Both the position numbers and the translations under genes were made by a program. Of a stretch of DNA of 64,000 nt, positions 1 to 8,805 are shown one piece after another. A model generated the notes under the pieces. It did not search any database. It saw only the letters and a list, made by a program, of their open reading frames with translations, and was not told the origin of the DNA. Location of the stretch: the NCBI RefSeq assembly GCF_947242115.1, contig NC_074717.1, positions 34,946,201-35,010,200 on the forward strand, written 5' to 3'. The number at the start of each line of letters is the position of its first letter. Within the stretch, counting starts at the first letter, position 1. The DNA comes from Biomphalaria glabrata. Its lineage: Eukaryota; Mollusca; Gastropoda; Planorbidae.

Positions 1-77
1 ATTTCTATATGAAAACAAGTATTTCATTACGACTATGTGATAAAATAATTAGTTAATTTTTTGTTGATCAATTCGTG

Positions 78-200
78 TGTTGTTATTGACAATGAATAAA
101 TGTGCAAAGTTTCAGTTTGATTCGAGAACAGAAAGTGGGAGAAATAACCTGTACAAAATTCCACCCAGACAGACAGAGTGAGTTGATAATGGATTTATAA
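78..200. repeat. Dispersed repeat, GACAGACAGAG family
   Basis: This stretch ends in a GACAGACAGAG-type motif followed by GAGTTGATA, preceded by 'gggagaaataac'. The same block occurs at 18125-18390 and, in reverse, at 4870-5110, with a short piece at 15630-15720. No coding potential is seen. The repeated architecture suggests a non-autonomous mobile element; the family is not identified. The rest of 1-565 shows nothing else I can assign. Confidence 0.5.
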
Positions 201-610
201 TAATAATCATCTTTAAACATGATATAAGTGAAGTAAAAATACAATTTATTGTGTCCCACGTCTCTCGCCTGTTCACATCTCAACTTTTACACCCGTATTT
301 ATAAGCTTGAACTACGACAGACCACCTCGTGATTTTATCAAAATCTATTCAGCCAACATAACCTTACAATCCGCCCACCTTTTCTCGTGGTTACATCAGA
401 ATTCAGAAACACGCATATGCTGCTATCATAGCTATGCATTAAAAAAACAACAACCTCTCAATAAGAAAAGCTTTGATTAGATTAAATATGCTCTTATATA
501 CAAGATTTATCATTAAAGATCAGTTCCTGCATCCGTGTAGCCAAACAAACTTTTTCTATCCAAACCACTGGCGGATCCAGAACTTTGAAGTGGGGGGGGG
601 CGATTTTTTT

Positions 611-653
611 CCAAACCCTAACCCTAACGCCCAGTAAACCCTAACCCTATGCA
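611..653. repeat. Short telomere-like CCCTAA repeats
   Basis: Two short runs of AACCCTAACCCTA separated by a few bases lie just inside the left end of the hAT-type element. They resemble the (TTAGGG)n telomere repeat of most animals. The tract is too short to mean a former chromosome end and may simply be part of the transposon. Confidence 0.4.
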
Positions 654-685
654 TAAACGTGCGTAAAGCATATATATATATATAT

Positions 686-914
686 TGTTATGACTTTGCC
701 ATGCGCACCGCCATCCAAGATAGTGCAGAAAGAAGGTGCGCACTATCAGTGACCAGACAAGTCGGATGTTGACATAAGAGACTAACGATTTCCGCCCAAG
801 TCTAGAGCCAATATGGAGATGCTGTACTCAAGGCAGATGCCCTTTGTGTTTGTCATGTCTCTCTGTAAATAAACGTCTATGTCCTCGTTGAGTTGCCTCC
901 CTTAAGTTATTACA
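686..914 (+). repeat. Left LTR
   Basis: Direct repeat of about 229 bp, indistinguishable by eye from 2413-2641. It contains an AATAAA-type signal (TGTAAATAAACG) near its 3' end. The outer boundary is uncertain by one or two bases because it abuts an AT microsatellite. Confidence 0.85.
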
Positions 915-916
915 AT

Positions 917-936
917 TGGTTGTCAGAAGTGGGATT
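917..936 (+). promoter_or_regulatory. Primer-binding site, tRNA-Leu type
   Basis: TGGTTGTCAGAAGTGGGATT lies two bases downstream of the left LTR. It matches the complement of the animal tRNA-Leu 3' end (TGGTGTCAGAAGTGGGAT) apart from one extra T. Reverse transcription would start here. Confidence 0.7.
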
Positions 937-970
937 ATAGGCAACTCAACGAGAGGAGGTAGGATTTACA

Positions 971-2401
971 ATGGCAGCTTTGAAACGATTAGACCAACTC
1001 TCAGTTAGAGAGCTTAGGAAGGAACTTCGTAACCGATATGAGATAATTGGTGGTACCAAGGAGGTGCTTACAGCTCGTCTCCGGCAAGCCTTGATTGATG
1101 AAGACGAAGATCCGGAGACCTACCTATTTGAAATTGAACCGGAGATTTATGAGCTTATTGGCAAGATAAATGAAGCAATGTGTGAACAAATTAACAGTAT
1201 GGGGAACAAGGTAGATAAAATGTTGTCTCAGCTGAAAGAAGGAGTTAACTCGTTGGTAAAGGAGCAGTTGCCTGTAGACTCGTTGGTCAAGAAGTTGCGT
1301 GGTCAAGACTGTGGTTGCACAAACAGTGGTGACGGAGACGCTGGGGATTTGAGCGCCGTCTGTGTCTGTGTTGTGGGCAAGTCTTGTGGTTGTGACTTTC
1401 AAGACGAGAAACGTGACAACGATTGCTGTGATGATTTCAACGAGATGTACCGAATCGAACGGAAAGAGACAAATGAAGAAACTGAAGACTGTTACGTGCC
1501 TGAAGCGTTTGTTCCTGTTGTACCTGTTACCAGTACCTTAACTGAAGTCTGTTACGTGCCTGAAGCGGATGTTCCTGTTGTACCTGTTACCAGTACCTTA
1601 ACTGAAGTCTGTTATGTGCCTGAAGCGGATGTTCCTGTTGTACCTGTTACCAGTACCTTAACTGAAGTCTGTTATGTGCCTGAAGCGGATGTTCCTGTTG
1701 TACCTGTTACCAGTACCTCAATGAGCCTGACGGAGCAAGACAACGTTGGGTCTGCGTTCAAGCCTGTTGCTATGGACCTTCAAGACCTCTGCCTATCTGT
1801 CGGTGCTCACGAGGGAAATTCGAAGCTTGACAACAGCATCCAGAAGTTTACCATGAATGGTACGTGCGGCGCTTCACACGTAGAATTTAGATGCCAAGAA
1901 AACCACCAACAGCGCATATGTACTTCTACCATCATCATCGACATTGGCATAGATGAATGTCAATCAAATCACTCCAAATCTGAGCTGTCAAGAGAAAGAC
2001 ATTTTCCACTTGAACCTGAAGAGACCTATCTTCTGGACGTAAGACTGTTGTCTGAGGATGACTTCGGTGCATTGGACTTTGCTTGCAACGTGGCTGCAAG
2101 CGAACCTGAAGCTCCCTTGAGAGGCGTCTGTCGGGAAGGTCTGCTGAGACAGCGTGTCCGATCAACGGCTGTGCTGAAGAAAACAGTGCTCGACCCTATC
2201 TCTTTGTGTGGCAAACGGCCACGTCATTATCGCAACAACAGCCTGGTCAACTGGAGAAAGAGAAAGCGGCACTGGAGGAAAACAATGCGGATGGCTTCGT
2301 GGGGAACACGCTCCCTGCCGCCTGTGGCTCCCACTGATCGACCTCCACCTGAACTGTCAAACCTCAGCTACAGTGTTTCTTTTCGGGACGAAAAGTGCTA
2401 A
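971..2401 (+). CDS. Gag-like protein with N-terminal SAP domain (LTR element ORF)
   Basis: A 476-residue uninterrupted frame fills the interior of the LTR element. Residues about 6-45 match a SAP motif (LSVRELRKELR, then GGTK, then LTARLRQAL), a small DNA/RNA-binding helix pair also seen at the N-terminus of some animal retrotransposon Gag proteins. Next come an acidic stretch, a helical segment, a cysteine-rich segment (about residues 113-158) that lacks a classic CCHC knuckle, four 20-residue tandem repeats of the type CYVPEADVPVVPVTSTLTEV, and a basic C-terminal tail. No protease or polymerase motif follows. The likely role is packaging or structural; this is inferred from position and the SAP domain only. 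The frame ends about a dozen bases before the right LTR. Confidence 0.75.
   Translation: MAALKRLDQLSVRELRKELRNRYEIIGGTKEVLTARLRQALIDEDEDPETYLFEIEPEIYELIGKINEAMCEQINSMGNKVDKMLSQLKEGVNSLVKEQLPVDSLVKKLRGQDCGCTNSGDGDAGDLSAVCVCVVGKSCGCDFQDEKRDNDCCDDFNEMYRIERKETNEETEDCYVPEAFVPVVPVTSTLTEVCYVPEADVPVVPVTSTLTEVCYVPEADVPVVPVTSTLTEVCYVPEADVPVVPVTSTSMSLTEQDNVGSAFKPVAMDLQDLCLSVGAHEGNSKLDNSIQKFTMNGTCGASHVEFRCQENHQQRICTSTIIIDIGIDECQSNHSKSELSRERHFPLEPEETYLLDVRLLSEDDFGALDFACNVAASEPEAPLRGVCREGLLRQRVRSTAVLKKTVLDPISLCGKRPRHYRNNSLVNWRKRKRHWRKTMRMASWGTRSLPPVAPTDRPPPELSNLSYSVSFRDEKC
1489..1725 (+). repeat. 60-bp in-frame tandem repeat, four copies
   Basis: Four near-identical 60-bp units encode a 20-residue Pro/Val/Thr-rich repeat. 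The first unit differs slightly (EAFVP instead of EADVP). The units differ by only a few bases, implying recent expansion inside the Gag-like frame. Confidence 0.9.
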
Positions 2402-2412
2402 GACGGGGGCAA

Positions 2413-2641
2413 TGTTATGACTTTGCCATGCGCACCGCCATCCAAGATAGTGCAGAAAGAAGGTGCGCACTATCAGTGACCAGACAAGTCGGATGTTGAC
2501 ATAAGAGACTAACGATTTCCGCCCAAGTCTAGAGCCAATATGGAGATGCTGTACTCAAGGCAGATGCCCTTTGTGTTTGTCATGTCTCTCTGTAAATAAA
2601 CGTCTATGTCCTCGTTGAGTTGCCTCCCTTAAGTTATTACA
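2413..2641 (+). repeat. Right LTR
   Basis: Copy of 686-914, preceded by a polypurine-like tract and followed by AT microsatellite that continues the left flank. Confidence 0.85.
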
Positions 2642-2761
2642 ATATATATATTCGATATATGAGAATAAAATAAGACTGTTTCTCTTCTGCGAAAAAAAAA
2701 CAGAAAAAAAACCCAGTCATGTTGAGGCCTTTCTCTTGCAAGCTTGGGGGTCTGTGAGAGC

Positions 2762-3010
2762 GCCAAAAGCGTTTTTCTGCATTTTTCACTGCAGAAATGC
2801 ATTCTCCTGACATCTACAGCTCATTAATTATCAGTGGGGTTCGGGGCGAAGCCCCGACGCCAAAAGCGTTTTCTTGCTTTTTCACTGTAGAAACGCATTC
2901 TCCTGACATCTACAGCTCATTATTTATCAGTGGGGTTCGGGGCGAAGCCCCGACGCCAAAAGAGTTTTTCTGCATTTTTCACTGCAGAAACGCATTCTCC
3001 TGACCTACAG
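2762..3010. repeat. Tandem repeat, about 96 bp, 2.6 copies, with GC-rich hairpin
   Basis: Units start with GCCAAAAG(C/A)G at 2762, 2859 and 2955. Each carries TTTTCACTG(C/T)AGAAA and the junction contains CGGGGCGAAGCCCCG, a perfect hairpin with a three-base loop. Short reading frames across the array are a by-product of the repeat. It lies inside the hAT-type element. Confidence 0.85.
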
Positions 3011-3669
3011 CTCATTATTCATTCCAATAATGTGGACAAATATTCTAATATGAATTTATAGTCCCTTAATACATTGCAAATACAACCGATATGTTCTTTG
3101 AAAAGATAATATACCCCACATATTTAGATTAAGGCTTTGAGGATCGCCGCCGAAAAAAAAAATTCGATTAATAATATTCAATAAAATTCAAGCATAAATT
3201 GTGAGTTATAGTCCTAAATTTATTTAACTAGAAAAATATGAGATAGAGTAAAGGTTGAAAAAAGTCGACTAGGAAAAGATTATCTGGCTTTTGAACTCAT
3301 CTCAACCGTGACTGTTATATTGAAAAATTTCGTTTGAATTATAACTTTTCCAAAGCAAAGTCTTTCTTAAAATAGTTATTATAAATTCATGTGAAATTAC
3401 ACAAACTCTGTCTGAAAAGGGGAAGGGCGGTAAAATGAAAACGATTAATCCTCGCTCCTTTTTATAATTTCTGCTAATGATTGCCTTTTGCATTAAAGAA
3501 TAGGGGTTGGGCGACACGATATAAGAATTTACTTTATAGCATAAATAAATTATATTAGTGACAGATTTTTTAAATTTTGTAATTTCTTACTATAATACAA
3601 AAAGAAAAAGTATTGGTTTGTCCGATGGGGGAAAGGTGATTGCATGTATCGCACTTCCACCTGTCTATA

Positions 3670-4190
3670 TTATATAGATATTCGACTAATTTTGTTCACA
3701 TACTATGATTTCTCCATAAAAGTAGGACCGCCCCCCCCACACACACACAAAGGGTTTAGATGGGAAAAGCAGAAGAGGTATTTGCTCCTCCCCTTCCAAT
3801 CGGCCAACAGATGAACGACATAATATAAAGACCGGTTAAAATACCAATAAAAAGTTTTAATCATATAGATATTTAATTGATTCTGTTAGTAAGCTGTGAT
3901 TTCTACAAATAAATAGGACCGCCCCCCCACTCGAAAGTTTATGGTGGGGGGGGGGGCGGATTGATGCCATCGCCCCCTCCCGAACCCACCAAATCGGCCA
4001 AAATACTAGAAAGGGGGGGGGCGAAATAATCTAATAATAGGTTGAAATATAAATAATTAGTATATATTTTTAACATAAGTAATAAATTCGTATACAAATT
4101 GTGTGAATTCTATACTAAAATTCGTCCGCCCCCCCCCTTCGGGGGGGTCGGCCGAGTGGGGAGGGGGCGATCGCCCCTACCGCCCCCCCC
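3670..4190. repeat. Subterminal repeats with C/G homopolymer runs
   Basis: Three degenerate units of about 190 bp share TAGATATT..., then TAGGACCGCCCCCCC (or ATTCGTCCGCCCCCCCC) and AATCGGCC. They end in G- or C-runs of 7-13 bases at about 3731, 3922, 3943, 4010, 4130 and 4182. Subterminal repeats of this kind are typical transposase-binding regions of hAT elements. The G runs could form quadruplexes. Confidence 0.6.
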
Positions 4191-4436
4191 CTGGATCCGC
4201 CAGTGATCCAAACTGGCCTATGTGCTTACTAGTTCTTACTACTAAAAACAAAACATTGCTTGGCAACCAATTGAAGAGAGCATTTCCTGTCGCGCGCGTA
4301 ACTACTTTGAATAATGAGTGGATGAAAGCAGTGGCTCGGTAAATATGAGAGATGAAATAAGAGATTAGTGTAGCCAAAACCAGCGCTTCTCACATTATGC
4401 ATTAAGTTCTACAGTTATACGCCATCTGTCTTGTAA

Positions 4437-4612
4437 AAATGTTTGTAAAATGTTTTACATGTTTCGGATGTTCCTTCAAAGTTGAAGATAATTACTTCCT
4501 AGTCCAAACCTCCCGCAGGACGACGGGGGATGGGAGCGGGCAGGGTTTGAACCCTGGACCATCGATAAATCTGAACGACAGTCCAGCGTCCAAACCGCAC
4601 GACCAAGCAGCC
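4437..4612 (-). mobile_element. tRNA-derived SINE, family 1
   Basis: Read on the minus strand, the element starts with a tRNA-like head: an A-box-like TGGTCGTGCGGTTTG and a B-box-like GGTTCAAACCC. It continues through CGTCGTCCTGCGGGAGG to a tail of ACATGTAAAACATTTTACA. Related copies are at 6283-6490 (minus), 16541-16799 (plus) and 36477-36640 (minus, older). These are RNA polymerase III-type retroposons. Short frames across them are not genes. Confidence 0.75.
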
Positions 4613-4869
4613 AGTCTCACGAATAAATATGAAGAAAAATAAATCCTCGCGTTGTAAATTTTTACGTTTAGGCGTAGATAGTCTATAGTACTCTATAGAA
4701 ATCTATGATTTTTTCAAATTTTACTTTGGACTAGACCTACACGTCTAGCAGTATTAACTAAAGATAGGAAAGTTACAGAAGCTATAGGCCTGTATGACCT
4801 TTGGGTTTAAATCCAGGCTCGATTTTAATTTGGACTCGCCCAAAGTAAATGTAGGCCTACACCCTTTTT

Positions 4870-5110
4870 AAATGTACACTCTTCTTACAAAGCTTATATC
4901 AACTCACTCTGTCTGGTAAAAAGTTCGTACACGTTATTTCTCCCACACCCAATCTCGCATCAAGTTGAAATTTGGCACAATTATTTCTTGTACCTGACAA
5001 AACCAGAATCAATTTTAAAAAATACCAATTAGTTAATTAAATATTGGTAATTAATTATGTTGTTTGGTAAAGAACAAGGCAAGACATCGTACTTGACATG
5101 TGGTGGTATA
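4870..5110. repeat. Dispersed repeat, GACAGACAGAG family (reverse copy)
   Basis: It contains 'aagcttatatcaactcactctgtctgg' style sequence, then 'gttatttctcccacac', 'cttgtacctgacaaaacc' and ends near 'tgtggtggtataagttgaa'. The plus-oriented counterpart at 18125-18390 carries the same blocks in opposite order and strand, about 240 bp long. Probably a non-autonomous DNA transposon. Confidence 0.6.
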
Positions 5111-5270
5111 AGTTGAATTATTCCCCTTGAGGAGGCTTGCGCTCTGAGTGAACATTTTTTTAATGCATTTGAAAAGCGATCATGATCATATAAGTTGAAT
5201 TATTCCCCTTGAGGAGGCTTGCGCTCTGAGTGAACATTTTTTTAATGCATTTGAAAAGCGATCATGGTAA
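5107..5270. repeat. 82-bp tandem duplication
   Basis: Two head-to-tail units start at 5107 and 5189 with TATAAGTTGAATTATTCCCC and end in AAAAGCGATCATG. They look identical by eye, so the duplication is recent. No reading frame of note. Confidence 0.9.
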
Positions 5271-6282
5271 CATTCACACATAATCCCCCCTTTGTTTGTT
5301 TTCCCCAATTGGTTCAGACAAGTGATAAGACGATCATAGCGCATTGAGAAAGCTAAAAACATGAAATTGCGCTAAACATTGGTAAAAATATTTATAATGG
5401 CACACATTTATTATTGTTAGCCTAGATGTATTACAATTTAATCACATGATTCATCCAAACTAATTGATACAATTACAATTAATAGGTATAAGCCTCATTT
5501 TTTAAAGACTTTTTTTTATTTTGATTTTTTAAATAAAATCTTGTTTTTTTAAAATAGAAAACTAGAGCAACACTTTGAGAATCCACGGCATGGATCTGGT
5601 GGTATCAATCAGTTTGTATGCATCTGGCAGTTGACGTAAAACGTCTATAATTATCAAACTTTGAGTAGCAGTAACCAACAAGTTCAAAATCAAATCGAGT
5701 GGGTACAGAAATGGCGTAATTAATTATTAAATTCGCCGCCTCTGATTGAAATTATTTTTGGTTTTGTGTAGCATGGTCACTGTGCTCTGGCCCATTATTA
5801 TTTGTGGACATAGGAGGGGAAGGGGAGTATCTAAAGGTTTACGAGATGTCCCTGGGCGCTCATCTCGAGACAAGCCTCCCTCGACCCCCCCCCCACCAGC
5901 AAGGTAGCCAAGAAAATTAGGTCACTCTCCCAAACATTGCCAGCGTAAGCAATAGAAAGATTTATTTTACAGACATTCCTTCAAAAGAAATTATACGTCA
6001 TACACGTATCCACCATGCCTGTTAATTAGAAACAGCTTTGTCATTGGCTATTTTAAACATCCGGTTCCTGGCGAGAAAGGGAAAGCTATCAAGTTTATAT
6101 TTAAGTTTTTCAATTTATCTTATTTCCTACCAGAAAAATGTACTAGCTTTAGACCCAAAAAAAAAAAAAAAGGAAGAAAACCACAGTAATTATTATTCGT
6201 TTGTACTTATAAAATAAATGGTTGAATTAGTTTTAGTATTATTTAATTTCTAAAGAAAAAAAAAACAAAGAAAAACGATGGT

Positions 6283-6490
6283 GCATGTTTGTAAAATGTT
6301 TTACATATTTCGGATGTTTGTAAAATGTTTTACATATTTCTGATGTTCCTTCAGAGTTGAAGATAGTTTACTTCCTAGTCCAAACCTCCCGCAGGACGAC
6401 GGGGGATGGGAGCGGGCAGGGTTTGAACCCTCGACCGTCGATAAATCCGAACGACAGTCCAGCGCGCAAACCGCACGACCAGGCAGCCAT
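6283..6490 (-). mobile_element. tRNA-derived SINE, family 1
   Basis: Same family as 4437-4612, with the tRNA-like head near 6490. The tail unit TGTTTGTAAAATGTTTTACAT is duplicated (6287-6335). It abuts a second, different SINE, making a SINE tandem. Confidence 0.75.
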
Positions 6491-6670
6491 CTTGTAACCA
6501 GCACAATGACCAACTGCCTTTACTTTGCCTAACTATTGTCAGCTGTCCATTTGAAGGGGGTGGACTCAAGGAGGTTATAAAAATAAATTCAAACTCCTAC
6601 TCTTCACTGGGATTTGAACTCGTAACAACTCGTTACCTGAAGACAAGTGATGTACCACTTGACAAAATAA
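6491..6670 (-). mobile_element. tRNA-derived SINE, family 2 (conserved-core type), degraded
   Basis: Read on the minus strand: a tRNA-like head with B-box-like GAGTTCAAATCCC, then a core ending in GGTTGGTCATTGTGCTGG. The core resembles the better copy at 31515-31715. It lies directly against family-1 SINE sequence. Confidence 0.55.
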
Positions 6671-6745
6671 TAATAAGGCTTGTCTTCGAGTCTCAAGATT
6701 AATGAGAAATGCAGTATTTCCAGTGGCTATGCAGCCCCAGTAGCA
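6667..6745 (-). repeat. Dispersed repeat with (ATT)n tail
   Basis: On the minus strand this reads GGGCTGCATAGCCACTGGAA, then a stretch ending in CAAGCCTTATTATTATT. A related copy on the plus strand is at 26370-26455. The TTA tail suggests the end of a SINE or LINE. Confidence 0.5.
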
Positions 6746-8805
6746 CCTACTTAGTATACTAAATATAAAAAAAAAAGCCAAATTTCACAGATTTTAACTT
6801 CAACATGATACATCCACATTAACAATATTTACACACACACAATAGTTGAACAAAAATATTTAGAAATCTTTAAGACTTCTGTTCAAAACACTTTATTTTC
6901 AAATAGTATATTTTTTTAAAGAAAGACTTGGTACTTATTAGTAAAATATATCATTCTCAACCACAGAAATGATGATTGAATTGAAGCAACTTTACAATGA
7001 ATGAATTATGTGTCAGAAAGTAAACAAGCTGGATCATTCAATGGATTAAAAATGGGAAAAAATGACTAAATTGCCAATTGAAACTTTAAGTTGTGTTGAC
7101 AACTGTACAATTATTAAAACAATGGATAAAGTGACAGTATTAGTTTAATTGCCTGGTATATTGACAACTTGCTGGTACAAAACTAGCTTTTAAATTTACA
7201 CAAACAAAATGTAAGAGGAGTGAAGAGAATTAGAGGGAAGATAAAAAATGAAGGAAAAGTTCAAGTAGTTATTTTTTTATTCATTCCATATAAATTGAAC
7301 CTAACTGAAAAAAAAAGAAAAAGGTATATGATATATGATATCCTAGATAGAGCCTATTAGTGCAAACATCAAAGTAAAGCTAAGTACTATGAAAAGGTCT
7401 TGTGTGCACTTGCTTAACAAAATTATCATATTCAGTTTTCTTTGCTACCACCAGTTTTCCATTGGTTCTAAAAATATAAAACCTTCATTTATATTATTTG
7501 GCAACCTTTTTAGCAACATTTGTTCATCTATCTGATCATGTTAATTTAATATTTATAACATTTGCATATTTATTTATTTTCCTGGCAGCTAATGGGATGT
7601 TCAAATGATGATGGCCAGATGGTATAGAAAGATTTTTGTTTTTTTTTAATTTTCATGTTTTACTACAAAATGTATATGACTGTATCTATAACTTACACAG
7701 TGGTTATTAAAAAGGCTGTTGTTTTGTAATCGTAAGTTACAATCAACAGTAATTTGACCAAAAACAAAAATGAAAGAATTATGGACAAATAAAAAATGTG
7801 AGAAAGTTAAAACTTATCAATGTAGGACTGGACTAATGCAAAAACAGCATAAAAAATTTAAGTAGTTAAAACATCTTTAGAAATAAAAGTAGAAATAGAA
7901 ATCATATAAAAAAATCAAGCAAACCAAATGAATTCATTCACTGTTACATTCAAAACTATAAATCAATCTTATCTTGTGATAGGAATAACAATAATAATTT
8001 AATTTATAGAGAGCTGAGTAATGTAGGCTCAAGGCGCTGTGATAACATTACAAACATAAACATGAGAGCTACAACAATAACAATAAGCTTATAGTACACT
8101 GTCTACAGTACTTTGAATGTAATAATAACCCAATTTTTTGTTATATGTCCCATCAGTGTCCAGGAGACTTGGTGTGATCAATGTAACACTGCTGGTTTCT
8201 AGTACTAGTAGATCTCTGGTCATTGCCTTCCATTTCTTTCATATGTTCCTGTGTTTTTCTTGGCCGTCACTATTTCCCTTTCACTAAAGGCCTCTAATAA
8301 GGTGCTGTTCCTGGAAATTCATTTATCATCATCCTTAAATGTGTCCAGTCTCATTTCTATATCAACAATAATGCTTCTATTATCAGATCTCTCATCAAAT
8401 TTATGACTGCCATAAACAGTCTTAACATTACAATAATAAATAATTGTGTGACACCGAGACAGTGGTATTTAGAAGTTCCATCATTTATCCCTACTTGATT
8501 TCCTTGTTCTCAAGATCACAGTCTTGAAAGTGATAAATTTTTATATAACTAGAACAGGAAATTAGATTTAAGAAAACAAATGAGAAAACTTTTTTTTTTT
8601 TTTTGAAATCATTGAAGAACTACTGCATAGAGTCCAAAACAATAATAAAATATCAGTTACAAAGGCATTAAAAATATTGAAATGATAATTCCTTCTTTAT
8701 CTGTTTATTAAAACCTGAAAAGGAAGTAAGTTATACCTGAAGTCCAAGACAAAATGAGCAAGTTAAATTAGTATAATCTTGACTATGAAATAGAAGCGAA
8801 AATGT
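6746..8805. other. Intergenic AT-rich DNA, nothing recognised
   Basis: No reading frame above background, no RNA gene and no paired terminal repeats were found here. It is low-GC sequence with short A or T runs. Confidence 0.6.

Larger units (their letters stand above)
686..2642 (+). mobile_element. Young non-autonomous LTR retrotransposon (Ty3/Gypsy-like), looks whole
   Basis: Two direct repeats of about 229 bp (686-914 and 2413-2641) begin TGTTATGAC and end near TTATTACA. I see no difference between them by eye, which implies a very recent insertion. Two bases after the left repeat comes TGGTTGTCAGAAGTGGGAT, close to the complement of an animal tRNA-Leu 3' end, which serves as primer-binding site in many Ty3/Gypsy elements. 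A purine-rich tract (AGACGGGGGCAA) lies directly before the right repeat, as expected for plus-strand priming. The flanks are AT microsatellite, so the target duplication is ambiguous. The interior encodes one Gag-like frame and no reverse transcriptase, RNase H or integrase, so it would need proteins from a partner element. It sits inside the hAT-type transposon and is therefore younger than it. Confidence 0.85.
566..4205. mobile_element. hAT-type DNA transposon, non-autonomous, with a nested LTR element
   Basis: The ends are a perfect 15-bp inverted repeat: CACTGGCGGATCCAG at 566-580 and its reverse complement at 4191-4205. Both sides carry the same 8-bp direct repeat ATCCAAAC (558-565 and 4206-4213). 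Eight-base target duplications and a CA(G/C)TGGCGGATC-like terminus are characteristic of the hAT superfamily. No transposase reading frame is visible inside, so this is a non-autonomous copy mobilised in trans. The interior holds an LTR retrotransposon (686-2642), a tandem 96-bp repeat (2762-3010) and subterminal repeats with long C or G runs (3670-4190). Without the nested element it is about 1.7 kb. The remaining interior (3020-3670) is AT-rich with no recognised feature. Confidence 0.82.
4614..6282. other. Intergenic AT-rich DNA with repeats
   Basis: No gene is supported. It contains a reversed copy of the GACAGACAGAG dispersed repeat (about 4870-5110) and an exact tandem duplication (5107-5270). 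The remainder, including a somewhat GC-richer patch at 5800-6080, has no feature I can identify. Confidence 0.6.

Noticed and set aside
611-653. Interstitial telomere or subtelomeric location
   Set aside because: Only two short CCCTAA runs within a transposon end; far too little for a telomere claim.
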